In this document: one piece after another, positions 21,405-28,137 of the stretch
Layout: every line of letters starts with the position of its first letter
Position numbering within the stretch: the first letter of the stretch is position 1
Source of the DNA: RGIG9041 sp045541455
GTDB taxonomy: Bacteria > Bacillota > Clostridia > Oscillospirales > QAKW01
Reading direction: 5' to 3'
Length of the DNA: 28,137 nt
Assembly: GCA_045541455.1 (NCBI GenBank)
Contig: JAZQJA010000008.1
Span: 1 to 28,137, forward strand
The notes under the pieces: generated by a model
The model's input: the letters and a program-made list of their open reading frames with translations, nothing else
Told to the model about the DNA's origin: nothing
The model's database searches: none
Translations under genes and position numbers: made by a program

Positions 21405-23678
21405 ATGCTTTGTGCTAGATGTAATAAACGAATGGCAGTTGTTTTTGTATCTAAATTTGAAGATAATAAAACTGTTAATGAAGGTTTTTGCCTTAAATGT
21501 GCTAAAGAACTTGGTATACACCAAGTTGATCAAATAATTAAAAATATGGGATTGAGTGATGATGATATTGACTCAATGTCGGATGAATTTGATTCGATTA
21601 TGGATCAAATGGGTGGTTCTCCTGATGAAATGGATTCGCAGACAACGCCTTCTTTTCCGTCTTTCTTTGGTAATTTTATGAATGCAGCTGCGCCTAAAAA
21701 TCAAGCTTCATCCGAAAAAAACAACGAAAACAAAAATGATGATAAAAAGACCAAAAAAACGGATAAAAAGAAAAAGTATTTAGACCAATACGGTGTAAAT
21801 CTCACAAGAAACGCAAAAGAAAATAAAATTGATCCGGTAATTGGAAGGGAAGTCGAAATTGACCGTCTTATAAGAATTCTTAACAGACGCACAAAAAATA
21901 ATCCCGTTTTGATAGGCGAACCCGGTGTGGGTAAAACAGCAATAGCCGAGGCACTAGCTGTAAAGGTCGCAACTGAAGATGTACCTGCTAAACTGCTTGG
22001 AAAAGAGGTATATTTGCTTGATCTCACAGCTTTAGTTGCAGGAACACAGTTTCGCGGTCAGTTTGAGGCGAGAATTAAAGGTCTTATATCAGAAGTGGTA
22101 TCACTTGGTAATATAATACTTGTAATTGATGAGGTTCATAATCTTGTAGGTACCGGGGATAGCGAGGGTACTATGAACGCTGCCAATATTTTAAAACCGG
22201 CACTTTCTCGCGGTGAAATACAGGTTATTGGTGCAACAACGCTTGCTGAGTACAGAAAATATATAGAAAAAGATGCAGCCTTAGAGCGACGCTTTCAGCC
22301 TATAATGGTTGATGAACCGACAATTGCTGATACTATTGAGATTTTAAAAGGTATCAGACCTAAATATGAGCAATATCATAATGTGAAAATTTCAGATGCA
22401 TTGATTACTCAGGCTGCAATGATGTCAGAACGTTATATTACAGATAGGTTTTTACCCGATAAAGCTATTGACCTTATTGATGAAGCATGCAGCGGTGCCG
22501 CACTTGAAAATGTTGCACAAAACAATAAAGTTAAAAACGAAAGAGCTTTAATTAGAATAAAAGAACAATTAGATGATTTAACAGGGGCAGAACAGACTGA
22601 AGAAACTTATAAAAAAATTGCTGAATTAAAAGCTGAGGAATGTGTAGCGGAAAATGCGCTTGCAAGTTTTAGTGATAAAGATGCTGTTACAGAGCTTACT
22701 TTCGGACATATTGCTTATGTATTAGAACTTTGGACCGGAATTCCTGCTTCGAAAATTCAAGAGCAGGAGTATGAGAAACTCACAAAACTTGCAGATAATC
22801 TTAAAAAGCGAATAATTGGTCAAGATAAGGCTATAGAAGCTGTGGCTTCGGCAATAAAACGCAGAAGAGTAGGTATAGGTTTTAATAGAAGTCCCGTTTC
22901 ATTTATATTTACCGGCCCTACCGGCGTTGGTAAAACTGAACTTGTCAGAAGACTTGCTATGGAACTTTTTGATAGTGTAGAAACTTTGATAAGAGTAGAT
23001 ATGAGTGAGTATATGGAAAAACATAGTGTATCTAAACTTATCGGTGCGCCTCCAGGATATGTAGGTTATGACGATGCCGGTCAACTTACAGAAAAAATTC
23101 GTAGAAAACCATACAGTGTTGTGCTTTTTGATGAAATTGAGAAAGCACATCCTGATGTATTAAATATTATGCTTCAAATGCTTGACGACGGAAAATTAAC
23201 TGATGCTCAGGGCAGGGTGGTTAATTTTGAAAATACCGTTATTATAATGACAACAAATGCAACAGCAGGTGCTATGAATTTGACTGGATTTAATAGAACC
23301 GAAGAGCAACTGGAGTCAGAAAAGGCAATGAAAGCATTGCTGACATTCTTACGTCCGGAATTTATAAATAGAGTTGACGAGGTTATTACTTTTTCACCTC
23401 TTAGCAACGATACTGTTAAATCAATTGCTGATATTATGCTATCTGATCTTAAAGATAATTTGAAAGTTAGAGAAATTGAGTTTAACTATGATGATAGTAC
23501 GCTTGAATATATAGCAAAGAAAGGGTTTGACCGTAAATTTGGTGCTCGTTCACTTAAGCGCCTTATACAAAAAGAAATTGAGGATAAAATCGCTCAAATT
23601 ATAATTGAGAATTATAAAACTGATTTTAAAAATATTTATTGTACAACTGACGACAGCGGTATAATTCTCACATACTAA
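21405..23678 (+). CDS. clpE: ClpE-like AAA+ unfoldase, Clp protease ATPase subunit
   Basis: A 757-residue Hsp100/Clp protein with two AAA+ modules. In place of a Clp_N repeat domain it has an N-terminal zinc finger (C3, C6, C29, C32), the mark of ClpE, followed by a charged linker rich in lysine and asparagine (about 95-125). D1 has Walker A GEPGVGKT (171-178) and VIDEVHNL; D2 has GPTGVGKT (504-511) and LFDEIEKAH. A coiled middle domain of modest length lies near 395-435. The D2 loop expected to dock on ClpP reads NLTGFN (G628), so the first position is Thr rather than the usual Ile, Leu or Val. It probably unfolds proteins for ClpP under stress. No CtsR operator is visible, since only 3 nt separate it from pgsA. 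Confidence 0.88.
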   Translation: MLCARCNKRMAVVFVSKFEDNKTVNEGFCLKCAKELGIHQVDQIIKNMGLSDDDIDSMSDEFDSIMDQMGGSPDEMDSQTTPSFPSFFGNFMNAAAPKNQASSEKNNENKNDDKKTKKTDKKKKYLDQYGVNLTRNAKENKIDPVIGREVEIDRLIRILNRRTKNNPVLIGEPGVGKTAIAEALAVKVATEDVPAKLLGKEVYLLDLTALVAGTQFRGQFEARIKGLISEVVSLGNIILVIDEVHNLVGTGDSEGTMNAANILKPALSRGEIQVIGATTLAEYRKYIEKDAALERRFQPIMVDEPTIADTIEILKGIRPKYEQYHNVKISDALITQAAMMSERYITDRFLPDKAIDLIDEACSGAALENVAQNNKVKNERALIRIKEQLDDLTGAEQTEETYKKIAELKAEECVAENALASFSDKDAVTELTFGHIAYVLELWTGIPASKIQEQEYEKLTKLADNLKKRIIGQDKAIEAVASAIKRRRVGIGFNRSPVSFIFTGPTGVGKTELVRRLAMELFDSVETLIRVDMSEYMEKHSVSKLIGAPPGYVGYDDAGQLTEKIRRKPYSVVLFDEIEKAHPDVLNIMLQMLDDGKLTDAQGRVVNFENTVIIMTTNATAGAMNLTGFNRTEEQLESEKAMKALLTFLRPEFINRVDEVITFSPLSNDTVKSIADIMLSDLKDNLKVREIEFNYDDSTLEYIAKKGFDRKFGARSLKRLIQKEIEDKIAQIIIENYKTDFKNIYCTTDDSGIILTY

Positions 23679-23688
23679 AGGATTTTTT

Positions 23689-25035
23689 ATGCTTAAAAAT
23701 AAAAGAATTGCTTTGTCCCGTTCACAGATGATTGCGGTGGGTTTTTTTGTTATAATTATGTTGGGAACTTTATTATTGATGACTCCTATCGCAACACGTG
23801 ACGGACAGAATACGAATTTTTTAAATGCAATGTTTACCGCCACATCTGCTACTTGCGTTACAGGACTTATTACCTATGATACCTATACACACTGGACTGT
23901 TTTTGGGCAAATTGTAATTTTGCTGATGATTCAGATTGGTGGTCTTGGCTTTATTACTTTCGGTGTTTTCGGTATGACTCTGCTTCGCAAAAAAATAGGA
24001 TTAAAAAACAGAGAACTTATACATGATAGTTTAAATTCTATGCATGTGGGCGGCGGAGTTGTTTTAGTTAAAAATATAATTAAGGGCACTGCATTAATAG
24101 AGGGTGTCGGCGCAATATTGCTTTCAATACGTTTTATACCGCAGATGGGAGTTTTAAAAGGCTTATATTTTGCAGTGTTTCATTCAATATCGGCATTTTG
24201 TAATGCGGGTTTTGATTTGATGGGTAGCGTAAGCGGGGAATATTCTTCACTTTGTAACTATAGTAACGATGTACTTGTGAATATTGTTATAATGGCTTTA
24301 ATTATCATTGGCGGCTTGGGATTTTTAGTGTGGAACGATATTTATATAAATAAATTAAATTTTAAAAAATATATGCTTCACACTAAAATTGTTCTTGCAG
24401 TTTCATTTGTGTTATTGTTTGGCGGTATGTTTTTCTTTATGTTTTCTGAAAGAAATGGTATTTTGCTTAATATGAATATTAAGGAAAAGATACTAGCTTG
24501 TGCTTTTTCCTCTGTAACAACAAGAACGGCAGGATTTAATACGGTGGACTTAACCTTGGTTTCCGACATTGGAAAATTTGTCATGATGATTTTAATGTTT
24601 ATTGGTGGAAGCCCCGGTTCCACTGCCGGCGGAATTAAAACAACAACTGTAGCAGCAATATTCTTTTTTATAGTTTCGTACATAAAAAAGCGAAAAGGAT
24701 ATTTCGCTTTTAAACGCTGTCTTGAGGATGATATTATTAAAAAAGCGAGCACGGTGTTTTTTATTAATATTTCGCTTGTTGTTGTTTCGATAGCTGTTAT
24801 TACTTTAAATCAACAACTAGAGTTTATTGATGTTGCTTTCGAAACATTTTCTGCTATTGGAACTGTCGGTATGTCAACAGGCATTACAAGAGAATTTACA
24901 TCGATATCAAAAATTGTAATTATGATATTAATGTATTGCGGTAGGGTGGGCAGTCTTTCGTTTGCACTGTCATTTACCGATGGTAAAAAGATACCCGATA
25001 TAAAATATCCTACAGAAGAAATTACTATAGGTTAG
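23689..25035 (+). CDS. ktrB: KtrB, potassium uptake channel subunit (TrkH/KtrB family)
   Basis: A 448-residue membrane protein of the Trk/Ktr/HKT superfamily that forms the ion pathway for K+ uptake. Four pore-loop filter segments are visible: TSATCVTGL (about residue 51), SISAFCNAGF (about 166), SVTTRTAGF (about 275) and FSAIGTVGMSTG (about 388). A glycine-rich gate segment GGSPGSTAGGIKTT lies in the third repeat. The size and partner gene point to the Ktr rather than the Trk type. It is followed directly by ktrA, whose ribosome binding site overlaps the ktrB stop. Confidence 0.93.
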   Translation: MLKNKRIALSRSQMIAVGFFVIIMLGTLLLMTPIATRDGQNTNFLNAMFTATSATCVTGLITYDTYTHWTVFGQIVILLMIQIGGLGFITFGVFGMTLLRKKIGLKNRELIHDSLNSMHVGGGVVLVKNIIKGTALIEGVGAILLSIRFIPQMGVLKGLYFAVFHSISAFCNAGFDLMGSVSGEYSSLCNYSNDVLVNIVIMALIIIGGLGFLVWNDIYINKLNFKKYMLHTKIVLAVSFVLLFGGMFFFMFSERNGILLNMNIKEKILACAFSSVTTRTAGFNTVDLTLVSDIGKFVMMILMFIGGSPGSTAGGIKTTTVAAIFFFIVSYIKKRKGYFAFKRCLEDDIIKKASTVFFINISLVVVSIAVITLNQQLEFIDVAFETFSAIGTVGMSTGITREFTSISKIVIMILMYCGRVGSLSFALSFTDGKKIPDIKYPTEEITIG

Positions 25036-25044
25036 GTGATTATT

Positions 25045-25701
25045 ATGAAATCTGTTTTGATTATTGGCCTTGGTAGGTTTGGCCATCATCTTTGTAGCAA
25101 TTTATTGGAACAAAAAAATGAAATTATGATTGTGGATAAAGATGCATCTGCAGTTGAGGATCTCATGAGTCGTGTTACAAGTGCTCTGGTTGCCGATTGT
25201 ACAAAAGAAGATGTTTTAAAAAGTATCGGTGTTGACGATTTTGATATTTGTTTTGTTTGTATTGGAAGAGATTTTCAAAGCAATCTTGAAATAACATCAC
25301 TGTTAAAAGATTTGGGTGCTAAATTAGTTGTCAGTTTATCAGAACGCACAATACATACAAAATTTTTGTTACGTAACGGTGCAGATGAGGTTATTCACCC
25401 CGACAAAGATATTGCTGAACGTGTTGCTGTAAAATATAGCAACGATAATATTTTTGATTATATTGAACTGCAATCTGGATATTCAATGCACGAAATTCTA
25501 CCTTTAGAAGAATGGGTGGGTAAAAGTTTGCGTGAATCAAATATTAGAGCTAAACACCATGTGTCTATTGTAGGTATAAAAAGCAGTGAAGGTGTTATTA
25601 ATTTTTCGCCGCTTGCTGATTATGTTATTTCTGCAACTGACCATTTAATGATTATTGCTCAAAAAAACGATATTGAAAAGATTATTAAAAAAATGAAGTA
25701 G
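25045..25701 (+). CDS. ktrA: KtrA, cytoplasmic RCK regulator of the Ktr potassium system
   Basis: A 218-residue protein that forms the octameric ring gating KtrB. The N-terminal RCK_N Rossmann domain starts with GLGRFG (residues 8-13) and has the acidic residue after strand 2 (IMIVDKD), where ATP, ADP or NAD(H) bind; the C-terminal RCK_C domain spans about 135-215 and binds c-di-AMP in studied homologues. The start is the ATG at 25045, 5 nt after AGGTGAT; a GTG at 25036 is inside that site. It lies 8 nt before prmA. Confidence 0.93.
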   Translation: MKSVLIIGLGRFGHHLCSNLLEQKNEIMIVDKDASAVEDLMSRVTSALVADCTKEDVLKSIGVDDFDICFVCIGRDFQSNLEITSLLKDLGAKLVVSLSERTIHTKFLLRNGADEVIHPDKDIAERVAVKYSNDNIFDYIELQSGYSMHEILPLEEWVGKSLRESNIRAKHHVSIVGIKSSEGVINFSPLADYVISATDHLMIIAQKNDIEKIIKKMK

Positions 25702-25709
25702 AGGTAATT

Positions 25710-26651
25710 ATGCAGTATAAGATGGCATTGATATATACATCGCATATTGGTATTGAACATGTATCAAATCTGCTTATTGCAATTGGAGTTGGCGGTTTTG
25801 AAGTATGTGATGGTGAGGATTTTAAAGAGTTTTTAGAAACTCGTACTCCTGCTTATGATTATGTTGATGAAGAACTTATGAAATTATCTTCTCAACGCTC
25901 GTGCATAAAATTTTATACGGCCGACAACCAACAAGGATTAGATACTTTATTAACTGTGGAAAAAGCGTTGTCAAAACTTAAGGAAGATGATAAAGAAAAT
26001 CAATTCGGAACGCTTGAGTTTACTGTTTGTGTTGTTGATGACAGCGATTGGAAAGATAATTGGAAACAGTATTATAAACCTATGGAAATAGGGGAAAAGC
26101 TTGTTGTAACTCCGGCATGGGAAACTGTTGAAACAGACAAGCTGGTGCTTAAAATTGATCCAGGTATGGCATTTGGTACAGGTTCGCATGAAACTACTTC
26201 TCTTTGCCTTGAATTTCTACAGCAAGAGTCACTTGAAAACAAATGTGTGCTTGATGTTGGTTGTGGAAGTGGTATATTATCACAAGCTGCTGTTTTACTT
26301 GGCGCCAAAAGTGCCTTTGGCTGTGATATTGATGATGCAGCCGTAACTTGTGCAAAATCAAATGCTAAACTTAATAACTTGTCTGATAAGGTCAGATATG
26401 CCACGGGCGACCTATTAGATGCTGTTAATGGCAAATATGAAGTAGTTGTAGCAAATATTGTGGCAGACATCATTATGATGTTAACCAGTGATATTTCTAC
26501 AGTACTTAAACCATCTGGTTTGTTTATTTCATCAGGAATTATTGTTGAACGGTTAGATGAAGTAACAAAATTTATTGAAAACTCCGGCTTTGAAGTAATA
26601 GAAATACGAGAAAGGCGTGGTTGGGCGGCAATTTGTGCCCGACTCAAATAA
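25710..26651 (+). CDS. prmA: PrmA, ribosomal protein L11 methyltransferase
   Basis: A 313-residue enzyme that trimethylates ribosomal protein L11. It has the PrmA N-terminal substrate domain, the linker motif GMAFGTGSHETT (about residues 152-163), SAM-binding motif I VLDVGCGSGILS (around D182), CDIDDAAV at the end of strand 2, and NIVADII as motif IV. Length is normal. An AGAGGTAATT site precedes the ATG. rsmE follows after one base, a pairing (prmA-rsmE) common in Firmicutes. Confidence 0.95.
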   Translation: MQYKMALIYTSHIGIEHVSNLLIAIGVGGFEVCDGEDFKEFLETRTPAYDYVDEELMKLSSQRSCIKFYTADNQQGLDTLLTVEKALSKLKEDDKENQFGTLEFTVCVVDDSDWKDNWKQYYKPMEIGEKLVVTPAWETVETDKLVLKIDPGMAFGTGSHETTSLCLEFLQQESLENKCVLDVGCGSGILSQAAVLLGAKSAFGCDIDDAAVTCAKSNAKLNNLSDKVRYATGDLLDAVNGKYEVVVANIVADIIMMLTSDISTVLKPSGLFISSGIIVERLDEVTKFIENSGFEVIEIRERRGWAAICARLK

Positions 26652-26652
26652 T

Positions 26653-27381
26653 ATGCAACGTTTCTTTTTTGATGATGAGCAAATTATTGATGCTACTTTT
26701 AGTGTTAGCGGTGAAAAATATAATCATATAACTAGATCTTTACGAATGAATGTCGGTGAATATGCTGTTTTTTGTGATGGCTTTGGAGTAGATTATGAGT
26801 GCGAACTTGTATCAATAAATTCTCATTCTTGCGAATTTAAAGTTGTAAAATCATATGAGAATGTTACAGAACCGAATGTTAAGATTACAATTTATCAGTG
26901 TCTTCCTAAAGGGGACAAGTTGGATGATATGGTAAAACGTACTGTGCAGTTTGGTGTTTATAAAATAGTACCTGTTTTAAGCAGTAGATGTGTATCAAGG
27001 CCAGATTCAAAGAGCTTTGATAAAAAGGTCGAAAGGCTGAATAAAATCTCAAAATCATCTTCAATGCAAAGTATGCGTGGTGTAGTGCCTGAAGTCTGTG
27101 ATTTGATTGATTTTAATACTGCCATTTTACAAATGAAAAATTTCGATTCGGCTTTTTTATGCTACGAAAGTGAAAATCGGAATTTAATAGATAGTTCTCT
27201 TATTAAAGGCAAAGAAATTGCTTTTCTTGTTGGGCCGGAAGGTGGAATAACCAAACAAGAGGCGGATTTTGCAAGTGAAAATGGTATTTTATCTATATCT
27301 CTTGGTAAGCGAATTTTAAGAACAGAAGATGCTTCTGCTTTTCTCATACCAATTGTATTATCAATAACAAATAATTTATAA
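26653..27381 (+). CDS. rsmE: RsmE, 16S rRNA (uracil-1498-N3)-methyltransferase
   Basis: A 242-residue SPOUT-class (knotted) methyltransferase that modifies U1498 of 16S rRNA. The N-terminal PUA-like domain covers about 1-70; the catalytic domain has YQCLPKGDKLDDMVKR, KSSSMQSMRG near the substrate, FLVGPEGGI at the SAM knot and SLGKRILRTEDASA at the C-terminus, all typical. The start is the ATG at 26653, one base after the prmA stop; an in-frame start at 26617 lies inside prmA. No clear Shine-Dalgarno precedes it, so translation probably depends on coupling to prmA. Confidence 0.94.
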   Translation: MQRFFFDDEQIIDATFSVSGEKYNHITRSLRMNVGEYAVFCDGFGVDYECELVSINSHSCEFKVVKSYENVTEPNVKITIYQCLPKGDKLDDMVKRTVQFGVYKIVPVLSSRCVSRPDSKSFDKKVERLNKISKSSSMQSMRGVVPEVCDLIDFNTAILQMKNFDSAFLCYESENRNLIDSSLIKGKEIAFLVGPEGGITKQEADFASENGILSISLGKRILRTEDASAFLIPIVLSITNNL

Positions 27382-27391
27382 GGTGTTAATT

Positions 27392-28137
27392 ATGAAGAAA
27401 AATAACGTTAGAGAAAATGAAACTATTATTAGCAGAGTAATAATAATGCTTTTTGCATTTGCGTTGCTTACACTTGCCACATGGCTTTATGTAATGCCAT
27501 TTAGTAAACACTATCTTGTTATTAATAACTATTATAAAATTATTGAATATATAGTTATTGGCGTGTTGTTTATTACCACAGTTGTATCGTATGTGTATTC
27601 ATATATTCTTAATAAGAAGCAAGTTGATTTTAGTAAAGCTGTAATAACGCCGTTTATGATAAAACTTTTGACTACATCGGCTCTTATAGCTTCTGTTATA
27701 ATACCTTTGAGTAATAATAGAACAGTCATTTCAAAGTATTTTATGCTCGCGTATGTATTTGTATATATAGCTTATTTATGTTTTTATACAGTTAAAAAAC
27801 AATTTGCGTTTTTAACTGTAGTATGCGGTACTTATTCAATAGTTTTTTTACTTTTAGACGAATATTATCCATTCAGTATTACATTCAATGATACTATATC
27901 GTTAAGCTATTCAACTGCATTATTGTTGTTTACAGCTTTTATTATTGTTGTAACCGCATTTTCTTATGCATATTATAAAAGGCATAAGGACTTTAAAATA
28001 TTGAATTTATTAATATTTTCTTTTATAGCAATTGTTGCAGTAATTGTGAGAATATTTACTTTGAATTATATTTCTTTAATTGCAGTTGCATTAGAAGTTT
28101 TATCTTTAATTACCATGATTGTTATTGAGAAGTTATA
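27392..28137 (+). CDS. Multipass membrane protein of unknown function, truncated by the window edge
   Basis: An open frame of 248 codons with no stop runs from the ATG at 27392, which has an AAGGTG site 6 nt upstream, to the end of the window. The product starts with a polar tail (MKKNNVRENETIISRV) and then shows about seven or eight hydrophobic spans separated by short basic loops (for example NKKQ, VKKQ, YKRHKD). I do not recognise a family, and the C-terminus is missing. It lies 10 nt after rsmE and so belongs to the same transcription unit. Aromatic- and beta-branched-rich helices without charged residues inside the membrane do not suggest an ion pump. Confidence 0.65.
   Translation, partial: MKKNNVRENETIISRVIIMLFAFALLTLATWLYVMPFSKHYLVINNYYKIIEYIVIGVLFITTVVSYVYSYILNKKQVDFSKAVITPFMIKLLTTSALIASVIIPLSNNRTVISKYFMLAYVFVYIAYLCFYTVKKQFAFLTVVCGTYSIVFLLLDEYYPFSITFNDTISLSYSTALLLFTAFIIVVTAFSYAYYKRHKDFKILNLLIFSFIAIVAVIVRIFTLNYISLIAVALEVLSLITMIVIEKL

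Noticed and set aside
26072..26647. A 191-codon open frame on the minus strand, antisense to prmA.
   Set aside because: It lies wholly inside a well-supported gene, has no ribosome binding site or recognisable domain, and is explained by the codon pattern of prmA.
1..28137. tRNA genes, rRNA, riboswitches, CRISPR repeats and intact transposases.
   Set aside because: None was seen. Most plus-strand gaps are too short for structured RNAs, and no repeat-spacer pattern occurs.

Overview
The window looks like chromosomal DNA from a low-GC Firmicute, most likely a gut-type member of the Clostridia (Oscillospirales/Ruminococcaceae-like). The reasons are AT-rich sequence, strong GGAGG-type ribosome binding sites with frequent GTG/TTG starts, a group II ECF transporter core, a ClpE-type ATPase, KtrAB, a DUF5711-like gene, and a GH3 enzyme in the reversed domain order known from Ruminococcus and Butyrivibrio. 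This is inferred from gene content; there is no rRNA or other marker in the window to settle it. No tRNA, rRNA, CRISPR array or intact mobile element was seen.

Region 1 (1-7644) is an accessory carbohydrate-use region. It holds a tiny membrane protein, a non-coding stretch with decayed fragments (293-729), a xylose-isomerase-like TIM-barrel protein, an AraC-family regulator transcribed divergently from a GH30 glycosidase plus DMT-type permease pair, a scar in which the tail of an AraC gene abuts the tail of a zinc-type alcohol dehydrogenase/quinone reductase gene, and a GH3 beta-glucosidase. Neither glycosidase has a signal peptide, so imported glycosides are probably cleaved inside the cell and the sugar is then processed.

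Region 2 (7658-12405, minus strand) is a two-gene unit: a small ECF-like sigma factor overlapping by ATGA a 1391-residue single-pass membrane protein with an alpha-2-macroglobulin-like ectodomain and no thioester motif. The architecture (sigma factor, then a protein with a short cytoplasmic tail, one membrane span and a huge exported domain) suggests a surface-sensing sigma/anti-sigma pair. It is the best candidate here for an undescribed system. A good TTGACA-N17-TATTAT promoter precedes it, and its 3' end shares a bidirectional terminator with the GH3 gene.

Region 3 (12607-28137, plus strand) is a run of 17 co-directional genes with gaps of at most about 15 nt and several overlaps: ruvC-ruvA-ruvB, an RlmI-like methyltransferase, ecfA1-ecfA2-ecfT, truA, a DUF5711-like membrane protein, a CvpA-family protein, pgsA, clpE, ktrB-ktrA, prmA, rsmE and a truncated multipass membrane protein at the window edge. 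It mixes recombination and repair, vitamin import, RNA and protein modification, phospholipid synthesis, protein quality control and potassium uptake. I saw no terminator inside it.
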